64,000 nt of DNA from Pseudoxanthomonas sp. (GTDB lineage Bacteria; Pseudomonadota; Gammaproteobacteria; Xanthomonadales; Xanthomonadaceae), in NCBI RefSeq assembly GCF_035999195.1, contig NZ_DASYGY010000009.1, positions 248,001 through 312,000 of the forward strand, given 5' to 3'. The position numbers and the translations under genes are program-made. Within the stretch, counting starts at the first letter, position 1. Each line of letters begins with the position of its first letter. Under the pieces are notes generated by a model. That model ran no database searches and was not told the origin of the DNA. It was given only the letters and a program-made list of their open reading frames with translations. Below, piece by piece: positions 8,495 through 16,893 of this stretch.

Positions 8495-8715
8495 CGGGAC
8501 CGACTCCGTGGGGACGCGTGGGGAACGCCGGCGACGCGTCCGCTTCATTCCCCGAGCGAACGCGCGCCATCCGATGACTGCAGGCGGTATGGTCGCAGAG
8601 GTCCGTTACGCTTCGCTGTGACCCAGGGCGCATAACCTGCGCGTGCGCACGCGGCTACCGCAGCAGGATTGCGCGCACGTGGCATGTCCATGTCGTTTCT
8701 CGTCGTGCGATGACG

Positions 8716-9732
8716 CTAGCGCGGAGGCGGAACGGAGATCCCGGCCTCCGATTGCACCACCGGCTTCATGCTGCCGTCGGCGTTGTACTGCAGGTGCTCG
8801 ACCGTGACCGCGCGCCGGCCGATGGCACCGTGCTGGTCGCCGATGGCGAGCGCGGCGTTGTGCAGGAACAGATACCAGCGGCCCTTGAACTCGGCGATGC
8901 CCGGATGGATGGTGAAACTGTACTTGCCCGAACCGGTCAGTTCGCCGCGATATGTCCACGGCCCCGGCAGCGAGGTCGCCGTGGCGTAGGACACCTTCTC
9001 GTCGCGGTGCGTGGCGCGGTCGAGCGAGGCATAGGTGAGGTAGTAGAGGTCTCCGCGCTTGTGCAGCCACGGACCTTCCTCGAAATGCGGCGGCGTGATC
9101 TCGGTGATCGGTCCGTCGATCTCGATCATGTTGGGCTTGAGCCGGGCGATGTAGCACTGCCGGTTGCCCCAGGCGATCCACGTGGTGCCATCGTCGTCGG
9201 TGAACACCGTGGGATCGATGTCCTCCCAGCTGTGCGTGCCCTTGGGCGTCATCGCGTTGGTGATGAGCGCGGAGCCCTTGGCATCGACGAACGGCCCTGT
9301 CGGGCTGTCGGACACGGCGACCGCGATGGCCTTGCCCGGCTGCGTGTCGTCGTGCTCGACGGCGGCGTAGAACCAGAACTTCCCGTCCTTCTCGATCGCC
9401 TGCGACGCCCACGCATCGGCCTTGGCCCAGGCGAAGTCGGCCACCTTCATGATGGGGCCATGGTCGACCCACGTCGCCATGTCGGTGGTCGAATAGACCA
9501 GCCATTCGCGCATGTTGAACATCTCGTCGCGCTGCGCCTGGTCGTGGCCGACATACAGATACAGACGGTCACCGACCACCAGCGGTGCCGGATCGGCGGT
9601 GAACCTGTCGCGGATCAGCGGGTTCGACCGTGGCGTGGGCGGAGCAGGCTCCTGCCCGGCGGCGGCGCCCGCCACGGTCAGTGCCATCAAGGCGACAAGG
9701 GATCGCGCGACTGCGGTGCGGTGCGACGTCAT
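8716..9732 (-). CDS. Secreted GH43 arabinofuranosidase/xylosidase
   Basis: A 338-residue glycoside hydrolase of family 43 with a signal peptide (cleavage near AGAAAGQ). The five-bladed propeller carries the three expected carboxylates: Asp in FTADPAPLV (base), Asp in DIDPTVFTDDDG (pKa modulator) and Glu in FEEGPWLHKR (general acid). This family removes arabinose or xylose from arabinoxylan and its oligosaccharides; the sequence alone does not give the exact specificity. It is the last gene of the aguA operon. Its ATG overlaps the stop of the esterase upstream (ATGA), indicating coupled translation. Confidence 0.87.
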   Translation of the reverse strand: MTSHRTAVARSLVALMALTVAGAAAGQEPAPPTPRSNPLIRDRFTADPAPLVVGDRLYLYVGHDQAQRDEMFNMREWLVYSTTDMATWVDHGPIMKVADFAWAKADAWASQAIEKDGKFWFYAAVEHDDTQPGKAIAVAVSDSPTGPFVDAKGSALITNAMTPKGTHSWEDIDPTVFTDDDGTTWIAWGNRQCYIARLKPNMIEIDGPITEITPPHFEEGPWLHKRGDLYYLTYASLDRATHRDEKVSYATATSLPGPWTYRGELTGSGKYSFTIHPGIAEFKGRWYLFLHNAALAIGDQHGAIGRRAVTVEHLQYNADGSMKPVVQSEAGISVPPPR

Positions 9733-10706
9733 GGTGCGTTCTCCTCGATATCCACGCCAGGCGCCTGCCCTGCCCGTTCCAGCCAGCCATGCATCTTCAT
9801 CCAGCTCGCCAAGGCATCGAACCAGCCGGTGCTCGTCGTGGGTTTCCGGTACATGCCGAAGCCATGCCCGCCCTGCTCGTACAGATGGAACTCGACAGGG
9901 CGCCGCGCCGCGCGCCAGCGTTCGATCAAGCCGAATCCACCGTCGGCAAACAGGCCATCGTCGGCGGCGATGGCCACGAACAGCGGCGGCGCATCCGCCG
10001 GCACATCCAGCGGTGCCAGCGGACCGTAGATGTTGCCGATGAACGCGGGTCTGGCGTCTTCGCCGGCGAGCGCCGTGGCCAGCGTCAGCATGGCGCCGGC
10101 GGAGAAACCGACCATGCCGATGCGCTGTCGATCAATGCCCCACGCGTCCGCCCGGGCGCGCACGAGCACGAACGCCGCGCGTGCATCGGCGATCTGCGGG
10201 CCGAGCCGGGCGACCGATGCCGCCGGGTCCAGGCGGTGCGCCGGCACCGGGCCCGACAGCACCTCGCGCATCGAACGGGCGAACCCGTCGAGATCGTCGG
10301 GCGTCGGTTCCAGCCGGTACTTCAGCACGAACGCCGCGACACCGCGCTCGGCCAACGCACGCGCCACCTCCCAGCCTTCGTTCTGCATGGAAAGCGAGCG
10401 GAAGCCGCCGCCCGGCGCGACGATCACGGCAGTGCCGGTGGCCTGGGCGGGATCGGGCAGGAACGGCGTGAGCGTGGCCACGCTGACGTTGCGCGCGAAC
10501 ACGCTGCCGTACTGGCGATGCCAGGCTTCGGCATGCCGGGCGCCCGGCAGCGGTCCTGTGCCGAGTTCGATCGCCGTGGGCTGGTCCGGCGTGGCGATGA
10601 CGGTCATCGCATCGTCCTGTGCAAGGACTGGAGCTGCACGCAGCGCTGCCATCGCCGCGAGTGCGATGCAGAAAAGCGTGGTAGGGAGACCGCGATTCGG
10701 ACGCAT
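9729..10706 (-). CDS. Secreted alpha/beta-hydrolase, probable xylan-type acetyl/feruloyl esterase
   Basis: A 325-residue hydrolase of the esterase/lipase (BD-FAE-like) type with a signal peptide (cleavage after VLA). It has an oxyanion segment (APGGGF), the nucleophile elbow GFSAGA (Ser), Asp in ADDGLF and His in GGHGFGMY. Enzymes of this type deacetylate or deferuloylate hemicellulose fragments. Two ATGs are possible; the second (10704-10706) is chosen because GGAG lies 8 nt upstream, while the first is too close. It lies between the epimerase and the last GH43 of the operon and overlaps the GH43 start by ATGA. Confidence 0.8.
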   Translation of the reverse strand: MRPNRGLPTTLFCIALAAMAALRAAPVLAQDDAMTVIATPDQPTAIELGTGPLPGARHAEAWHRQYGSVFARNVSVATLTPFLPDPAQATGTAVIVAPGGGFRSLSMQNEGWEVARALAERGVAAFVLKYRLEPTPDDLDGFARSMREVLSGPVPAHRLDPAASVARLGPQIADARAAFVLVRARADAWGIDRQRIGMVGFSAGAMLTLATALAGEDARPAFIGNIYGPLAPLDVPADAPPLFVAIAADDGLFADGGFGLIERWRAARRPVEFHLYEQGGHGFGMYRKPTTSTGWFDALASWMKMHGWLERAGQAPGVDIEENAP

Positions 10707-10762
10707 CGTCATTTCTCCAGGAGCTGGAACCGACCGCGTGGCATCCAACTTCCTTAGCGCTG

Positions 10763-11608
10763 TCATTCGTTGACGGCCTGCCATGCAAGTTCGAAGGACA
10801 GCCGGTGCTGCTGTCCCGGCTGTAGCACGCGTGGCGCAAGGGTGAAGGCATCGGGAGGGCCGGTCTGCGGTTCGACGCAGGTGGCATGCGAAGCGGCGTC
10901 GTACACCACCCAGTGATCGGTGTCCGCCTGCAGCTGGAGATGCTGGCGTCCGCGCGTGAGCGTGATCTCCCCACCCGCAATGAAGCAGTCGTCCCACGGG
11001 CCGGGCACCGGCGGCACGTACGGCAGCGTGGCGATGCCCTGCCCGTCGCGCGGATACATCGCGGTCGGCGTGAATTCCAATCGCTCGGGCTTGCGGAACC
11101 AGGGATGCCAGCCCAGCACCACCGGCATCGCCTGTTCGCCCGCCCGCACGGCGAGTTCGAGGTGAAGGCGGTCGTCTTCCAACCGCACCGATTGCGTCGC
11201 GGTACCGCCGAACGGCCAGTAGGCGTCGGTCGGAAGCGCCAGCGACAGCGTGGCGCTGTCGGCGTCCAGTGTGTCGATCGTCCACGGCCGCGAGAAGCCG
11301 ACGCCATGGATCGCATGCCCCCCGAAGTTCTCCGGCAATGCGTGGGCGCGACCGTCGAAGTCGAAGCGTCCGCCGCGCACGCGTCCGGCCCAGGGCACCA
11401 TCGGGTAGCAGCCCCAGGCGATGGTCGCGGGTGCGCCGTCATCGGGTCCGATCAGCCAGTCCACGCCGTCGTAGCGGATCTGCGCGATGCGGCCGCCGGC
11501 CTCCGGCGCCAGCACGACCTCAAGCCGCCCTGCGCGCAACCCGTGCAGCGGCCTTGCCGGCATGGGCGCCAGGGCATCGTCGCGCGGCGACCGCAGCTCA
11601 GCCGCCAT
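10763..11608 (-). CDS. Aldose 1-epimerase (mutarotase) family protein
   Basis: A 281-residue galactose-mutarotase-like protein that would interconvert alpha and beta anomers of the released sugar. Recognisable features are the N-terminal GGRIAQIRYDG strand, NFGGHAIHG with the catalytic His, LGWHPWFRKP, and a C-terminal CVEPQTGPPDAF with the catalytic Glu. There is no signal peptide, so it acts in the cytoplasm on imported xylose or arabinose, as its place after a transporter and a cytoplasmic GH43 suggests. The ATG lies inside the last codons of the upstream GH43 gene (11-nt overlap). A start at Met16 is also possible. Confidence 0.85.
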   Translation of the reverse strand: MAAELRSPRDDALAPMPARPLHGLRAGRLEVVLAPEAGGRIAQIRYDGVDWLIGPDDGAPATIAWGCYPMVPWAGRVRGGRFDFDGRAHALPENFGGHAIHGVGFSRPWTIDTLDADSATLSLALPTDAYWPFGGTATQSVRLEDDRLHLELAVRAGEQAMPVVLGWHPWFRKPERLEFTPTAMYPRDGQGIATLPYVPPVPGPWDDCFIAGGEITLTRGRQHLQLQADTDHWVVYDAASHATCVEPQTGPPDAFTLAPRVLQPGQQHRLSFELAWQAVNE

Positions 11609-12647
11609 AGGGATCGATGGTGCGGATGCGGCCGTCGGCCTCGTGGTGGAGCGGCGTGCATTTGATCGAACGCAGGTGCGTCACGCCGCCCGACAGCAGC
11701 GCGTCGTGGTAGAACAGGTACCACTGTCCCTCGAACGCACAGATCGAATGGTGCGTGGTCCAGCCGACCACCGGCGTCAGGATCACGCCGCCGTAGGTGA
11801 AGGGCCCATACGGACTGTCGCCCACCGCGTAGCACAGCAGGTGGGTATTGCCGGTCGAATACGACAGGTAGTAGCGGCCGTCGTACTTGTGCACCCACGG
11901 TCCCTCGAAGAACCGGCGCGCATGATCGTCGGCGCGCAGGGGCTGGCCGTGTTCGTCCACGATCACGATCTCGCGCGTGGCTTCGGCCAGCGACGTCATG
12001 CCGGCGTCCAGCCGGCCGATGCGTGGACCGAGCGCTGGCGCATCGCCGACCGGCTCCTCGTGCGACGCGTGGTACGTGTTGTCGCGGTACTTCTGCAGCT
12101 GCCCGCCCCAGATGCCGCCGAAGTACAGGTAGTGCGTGCCGTCGTCGTCCTCGAACACGGCCGGATCGATCGAGTACGCACCGTCGATGGGCGCCGGCTC
12201 GGCGCTGAACGGGCCTTCCGGCCGATCCGCGACGGCCACGCCGATGCGGAACAGGCCACCGCCGTCCTTGGCGGGGAAATAGAGGTAGTAGCGGCCGTCG
12301 CGCGCGGCCGCATCCGGTGCCCACATCTGCTTGTCCGCCCACGGCACGTCGCGCACGTGCAGCGCCATGCCGCAGTCGGTGACCTCGCCGTCGGGGCTGT
12401 CCATCCGCAGCACGTGGTAATCCTCCATGCCGAAGTGGCCGCCCTCGTCATCGAAGGCGCCGCCGCTGTCGATGTCGTGCGACGGATAGATGTAGAGCCG
12501 TCCGTCGAACACGTGCGCCGAGGGATCGGCCGTGTAGATGTGGGTGACCAGGGGTTTCGAAATGGCGCGTTCTGCCAGGTTCGCGAGCTCGGCTTCGCTC
12601 GGCTGGCCTTCGTCAGGGTGGGAGGTGTCGTTCATGGTCGCAGGCAT
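11598..12647 (-). CDS. Cytoplasmic GH43 xylosidase/arabinofuranosidase
   Basis: A 349-residue GH43 enzyme without a signal peptide. The catalytic carboxylates appear in YTADPSAHVF (Asp), SIDPAVFEDDDG (Asp) and FFEGPWVHKY (Glu). It immediately follows the GPH-family symporter, so it probably trims imported oligosaccharides inside the cell. Start choice: ATG 12645-12647 lies 6 bp past the symporter stop. A GTG at 12654-12656 overlaps that stop (GTGA), and a later ATG at 12635 is also possible. Ribosome sites do not settle this. Confidence 0.85.
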   Translation of the reverse strand: MPATMNDTSHPDEGQPSEAELANLAERAISKPLVTHIYTADPSAHVFDGRLYIYPSHDIDSGGAFDDEGGHFGMEDYHVLRMDSPDGEVTDCGMALHVRDVPWADKQMWAPDAAARDGRYYLYFPAKDGGGLFRIGVAVADRPEGPFSAEPAPIDGAYSIDPAVFEDDDGTHYLYFGGIWGGQLQKYRDNTYHASHEEPVGDAPALGPRIGRLDAGMTSLAEATREIVIVDEHGQPLRADDHARRFFEGPWVHKYDGRYYLSYSTGNTHLLCYAVGDSPYGPFTYGGVILTPVVGWTTHHSICAFEGQWYLFYHDALLSGGVTHLRSIKCTPLHHEADGRIRTIDPYGG

Positions 12648-12652
12648 GGTGG

Positions 12653-14137
12653 TCACGCGGCCGCACCCGCGGCGCGGCGACGCTGGTCGAGGTCGTGTTC
12701 GATGCGCGACTCCATCCGCTTGTCGATCTCGTAGAGGAAGAGCAGCGCCACCGCGACCAGGAAAGGAAGGGAGCAGTAGATGCTGACGGTCATGCGGATG
12801 CCGTCGACGACGGCCGGCGACTGCTCGGCGGCACCGGCCTGGTAGCCGTAGTGCGCCAGGATGCCGGCGACCAGCGCACCGCCGACGCTGAGACCGATCT
12901 TCAGGCCGCACAACATGGCCGAGAAGATGATGGCGGTGGCGCGACGGTGGTTCTTCCACTCCGAGTAGTCCGCCACGTCCGCGATCATCGCCCACAGCAG
13001 CGGAATGGTGATGCCGTAGCAGAAGCCGTGCAGCATGAAGGCGACGAAGGTGAGCGCCACCGCCGTCGGCGGAAACACATAGAACACCAGCAGGAACAGC
13101 GTAGACACGAACAGCGCGCCGCCGAACACGTCGCGCTTGCCGAACCGGTCGGCCAGCCGGCGCGACACGCCGATGCCCAGGATCATGCAGAGGATCCCGC
13201 TGCCGTTGAACAGGCTGAAGGTGGACGTGGCCGGATCCTCGGGCCAGGTGAACCCGGCCAGTCCCGCGCCGGTGAGCGCGGCATTGAGCGCCGCGATGAA
13301 GCCGTTGAATCCGGAGTTCTCCAGGAACGCGGCCAGCGCCGCTTCGCTCATGTAGTACTGGAAGTAGTAGATGTAGGTGCCGCCCTTCAACGCCAGGTTG
13401 ATGAACACCAGCACCGTCAGCGCCAGCATCACCTGCCAGGGTCGGTTGCGCACCAGGTCGGCGAGGTCCTGCATCACCCCACCGGACTGTTCCTTCGTCG
13501 GCACGATGCGTTCGCGGGTGGTGGCGAAGGTGATCAGGAAGAACACCGTGCCCACCACGGCGAAGAGCGTCATCACCCGCTCGAAGCCCTGCACGCGGTC
13601 GCCGTCGCCTAGGATCAGCACCAGCGGCATCAGCAGTACCTGGATGATGAACTGCGCGATCATCACCGCCACGAACCGGTACGCCGACAGGCTGTTGCGC
13701 TGGGCCATGCTGCCGGTCAGTACGCCGCTGAGCGCCGAGTACGGCAGGTTGTTGGCCGCATAGACCAGCACCAGCAGCGTGTAGGTCGCCAGCGCGTACA
13801 CCACCTTGCCGCGCTCGCCGAAATCCGGCGTGCTGAAGGCCAGCAGCGACAGCACGCCGAACGGGATGGCGGTCCACAGGATCCATGGACGGAACCGGCC
13901 CCAGCGCGTCGCCGTGCGGTCGGCGAGGATGCCGATCAGTGGCGTGAACACGAACGCGCCAAGCAGGCCCACCACGAAGATGATGGTCGCCGCTGTCGCC
14001 GCCGGCAGCCGGTAGACGTCCGTGTAGAAGAACGCCAGGTAGGTGATCAGAGTCTGGAAGATCAGGTTGGCCGCCAGATCGCCCAGGCTGTAGCCCAGCT
14101 TTTCCTGGATCGACAACGTGTGGTCAGTGCTGGACAT
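12653..14137 (-). CDS. GPH-family sugar:cation symporter (xyloside/oligosaccharide importer)
   Basis: A 494-residue inner-membrane protein with about 12 helices, of the glycoside-pentoside-hexuronide:cation symporter family (MelB/XynP-like). Typical signs are KLGYSLGDLAANL at the N-terminus, the DRTATRWGRFRPWILW loop after helix 2, and ADVADYSEWKNHRRATA in the second half. It would import xylosides or short xylo-oligosaccharides together with sodium or protons. It lies in the middle of the aguA operon, 59 bp after the GH3 gene and just before the cytoplasmic GH43, which fits import followed by intracellular trimming. Confidence 0.88.
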   Translation of the reverse strand: MSSTDHTLSIQEKLGYSLGDLAANLIFQTLITYLAFFYTDVYRLPAATAATIIFVVGLLGAFVFTPLIGILADRTATRWGRFRPWILWTAIPFGVLSLLAFSTPDFGERGKVVYALATYTLLVLVYAANNLPYSALSGVLTGSMAQRNSLSAYRFVAVMIAQFIIQVLLMPLVLILGDGDRVQGFERVMTLFAVVGTVFFLITFATTRERIVPTKEQSGGVMQDLADLVRNRPWQVMLALTVLVFINLALKGGTYIYYFQYYMSEAALAAFLENSGFNGFIAALNAALTGAGLAGFTWPEDPATSTFSLFNGSGILCMILGIGVSRRLADRFGKRDVFGGALFVSTLFLLVFYVFPPTAVALTFVAFMLHGFCYGITIPLLWAMIADVADYSEWKNHRRATAIIFSAMLCGLKIGLSVGGALVAGILAHYGYQAGAAEQSPAVVDGIRMTVSIYCSLPFLVAVALLFLYEIDKRMESRIEHDLDQRRRAAGAAA

Positions 14138-14196
14138 GCGTCAGGGATCCTGGACGATGGGAGGAGCGGACAGGCGAGGTGCGGGGTGCGTGTCGC

Positions 14197-16893
14197 TCAT
14201 CGCGCCTCCACTTCGAACGTCGCGCGCACGCGGGCATCGGCACTCGAGCCGCCCACGCGCACTTCGTAGCGGCCCGGCGGGACCGTGTAGCTGCCGCGCG
14301 CCTCGTCGTAGCGCCGCAGGGCCTGCGCCGGCTGCAATTCGAACGCCACCGTGCGGCGCTCACCGGCCGCAAGATGGATACGCTGGAAGCCGCGCAGTTC
14401 CTGTTGCGGATCGCCTGGGCCGGCCTGCAGCGAACGCACGTACAGCTGCACCACTTCATCGCCGGCGCGCTTGCCGGTGTTCGCCACGTCGACCTGCACG
14501 CGCAGGCGGCCGTCGGCGCGGACCCTGGTCGCATCGGTGCGCAGCGCCGTGTAGTCGAAACGCGTGTACGACAGGCCATGCCCGAACGGATACAGCGGCG
14601 TACCGCGGAAATAGCGGTACGTACGCCCTTCCATCGTGTAGTCGTCGAACGCCGGCATGGCCTGGTCGGCGGTGTAGAACGTCACCGGCAGGCGTCCGGC
14701 CGGATTCGCATCGCCGAACAGCGTCTCGCCCACGGCCGTACCGCCGCGCTGGCCCGGATACCAGCTCATCAGGATCGCCGGCAGGTTCGCCTGCGCCCAG
14801 TCCACCGCCAGCGCCGAACCGCCGGTCAGCACCAGCACGACCGGCTTGCCGGTGGCATGCAGGGCTTCGAGCAGTTTCCGCTGCGTGGCCGGCAGGCGCA
14901 GGTCGGTGCGGTCGCCACCGGCGAAACCCGGGTAGTTGACCGTCATCTCCTCGCCTTCCACGTCGCCGGTCAGGCCGCCGACAAAGACCACCACGTCGGC
15001 GTTGCGCGCGATCTCCACCGCCTCCTCGAAGGGCGGCTTCGCGCCAGGCATGCGCCAGGCCAACCGCACGCCGGCATCGCGCTCGGCATCGTAGTACTCC
15101 AGCCGCAGGTCGTAGGCGCGTCCGGCTTCCAGGTCCAGGTCCACGCCATCGCTGCGCAGGCGATCGCTGTCGGTCCAGTGGTCGAGCACGCGCTTGCCGT
15201 CCACGTACAGGCGGAAGCCGTCATCCGCGGCCGCTTCGATCCGGTAGCGGCCCGACACCGGCGGCAGCAGCTGTCCGCTCCAGCGGATGCTGAAGCGGTC
15301 GTTCGGCACGCCCTGCCCCGGGCCCGCCTCGCCGCGCGCCTGCAGGTTGTCGGTCGGCGAGCCGCGGTCCCAGCGGAAGCCGATCTGCGCATCGGTCCGC
15401 ACCAGCGCCGGGGTGCCCGACAGGTCCTGCGTGCGGAAGTACTCGCCGCGCAGCCCGCGCTCGGGCGAATCGGCGGACGGACGCAGATAGGCGGCCTCGA
15501 TCAGCGGCGTCGCCGCCGGATCGTCGCGCCCTTCCACCAGGTCCACGCCGCGCGCATAGCTCACCTCGACGCCCTTCGCGGCGTCGCGGATGCCCTGCAG
15601 GATGGTCACCGGCGCGGCGGGCGTACCGAAGTAGTTGCCCAGCAGGGCCATGGTGTCGTCGGCGGTCGGGCCGACGACAGCGATGCGCTTGAGGTCGCGC
15701 GACAGCGGCAAGATGCCGTCGTTCTTCAGCAGCACCAGCGAATGGCGGGCGGCCTTCAGCGCCAGCGCATCGTGCGCCGGCGCCTGGTTGACCGAGTACG
15801 GAATGCGCGCCCAGCGGACGCGTTCCGGCGGATCGAACATGCCCAGCCGCATGCGCGCGGCGAACAGGCGCGTCACCGCGTCATCGATCTCGGCTTCGCT
15901 GATCAGTCCCTGGCGCACGGCGGCGGGCAGCGTGGAGTATTCCTCGCCGCACTCCAGTTCGGTGCCGTTCTTCACCGCGAGCGCCGCGGCTTCCTCGCGG
16001 GTGGCGACGATCTTGTGGTTCTTCCAGATGTCGACGATGGCCCAGCAGTCGGAGACCACATAGCCCTTGAAGCCCCAGTCGCGGCGCAGCACGTCGCGCA
16101 GCAGGAACCTGCTGGCGCTGGCGGATTCGCCGTAGACGCGGTTGTAGGCGCCCATCACCGCGTCCACGTCGCCTTCCTTCACCAGCGCCTCGAACGCGGG
16201 CAGGTAGGTGTCGTACAGGTCGCGCTTGCTCGGCTTCGCATCGAAGTGGTGCCGGTCGGCTTCGGGGCCGCTGTGCACGGCCAGGTGCTTGGCGGTCGCG
16301 TCCAGCTTGCGGTAGACCGGATCGTCGCCCTGCAGGCCGCGCACGAAGGCCACGCCCATGCGCGCGGTGAGGTACGGATCCTCGCCGTAGGTCTCCTGGC
16401 CCCTGCCCCAGCGCGGATCGCGGAAGATGTTGATGTTCGGCGACCAGAAGGTCAGCCCCTGGTAGCGGCCGTGCTGGCCGTCGCGGACGAACTGGTGATG
16501 CTTGGCGCGCGCCTCGTCGCTGATCGTGGTGGCCACCTCGCTCATCAACGGCACGTCGAAGGTCGCCGCCAGGCCGATGGCCTGCGGGAACACCGTCGCC
16601 TGCCCGGCGCGCGCCACTCCGTGCAGCGCTTCGTTCCACCAGTCGTAGGCGGGCACGCCGAGGCGCTCGATGGCCGGCGCGGCGTTCTGCATCTGCGCGG
16701 CCTTCTCCTCCAGCGTCATCTCCGCGACCAGCGCTGCGGCGCGCGCCTCAAAGCTGCGGGAGGTGTCGAGCCAGGGTTTCGCATCGGCGGCCTGCGCGGA
16801 CGGCGCCGCCCATGCGGCCACGCACAGTGCCAATGCGCACAGGCCCGGCAGCGTGCGCCGGGCGATGGAGATGGAACGTGTCGTCGTCATCAT
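14197..16893 (-). CDS. Secreted GH3 beta-xylosidase with PA14 domain
   Basis: An 898-residue family 3 glycosidase with a signal peptide (cleavage near AQA). The (beta/alpha)8 domain has WWNEALHG, the KHLAVHSGPE motif and the nucleophile Asp in GYVVSDCW; the SDC pattern is typical of the xylosidase/arabinosidase branch. A PA14 domain (about residues 460-610) is inserted into the C-terminal sandwich domain, and a fibronectin-III-like domain ends the protein. It would release xylose from the non-reducing end of xylo-oligosaccharides in the periplasm. The ATG overlaps the upstream GH43 stop (ATGA), and GAGGAG precedes it. A second ATG directly follows, with better spacing. Confidence 0.9.
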   Translation of the reverse strand: MMTTTRSISIARRTLPGLCALALCVAAWAAPSAQAADAKPWLDTSRSFEARAAALVAEMTLEEKAAQMQNAAPAIERLGVPAYDWWNEALHGVARAGQATVFPQAIGLAATFDVPLMSEVATTISDEARAKHHQFVRDGQHGRYQGLTFWSPNINIFRDPRWGRGQETYGEDPYLTARMGVAFVRGLQGDDPVYRKLDATAKHLAVHSGPEADRHHFDAKPSKRDLYDTYLPAFEALVKEGDVDAVMGAYNRVYGESASASRFLLRDVLRRDWGFKGYVVSDCWAIVDIWKNHKIVATREEAAALAVKNGTELECGEEYSTLPAAVRQGLISEAEIDDAVTRLFAARMRLGMFDPPERVRWARIPYSVNQAPAHDALALKAARHSLVLLKNDGILPLSRDLKRIAVVGPTADDTMALLGNYFGTPAAPVTILQGIRDAAKGVEVSYARGVDLVEGRDDPAATPLIEAAYLRPSADSPERGLRGEYFRTQDLSGTPALVRTDAQIGFRWDRGSPTDNLQARGEAGPGQGVPNDRFSIRWSGQLLPPVSGRYRIEAAADDGFRLYVDGKRVLDHWTDSDRLRSDGVDLDLEAGRAYDLRLEYYDAERDAGVRLAWRMPGAKPPFEEAVEIARNADVVVFVGGLTGDVEGEEMTVNYPGFAGGDRTDLRLPATQRKLLEALHATGKPVVLVLTGGSALAVDWAQANLPAILMSWYPGQRGGTAVGETLFGDANPAGRLPVTFYTADQAMPAFDDYTMEGRTYRYFRGTPLYPFGHGLSYTRFDYTALRTDATRVRADGRLRVQVDVANTGKRAGDEVVQLYVRSLQAGPGDPQQELRGFQRIHLAAGERRTVAFELQPAQALRRYDEARGSYTVPPGRYEVRVGGSSADARVRATFEVEAR

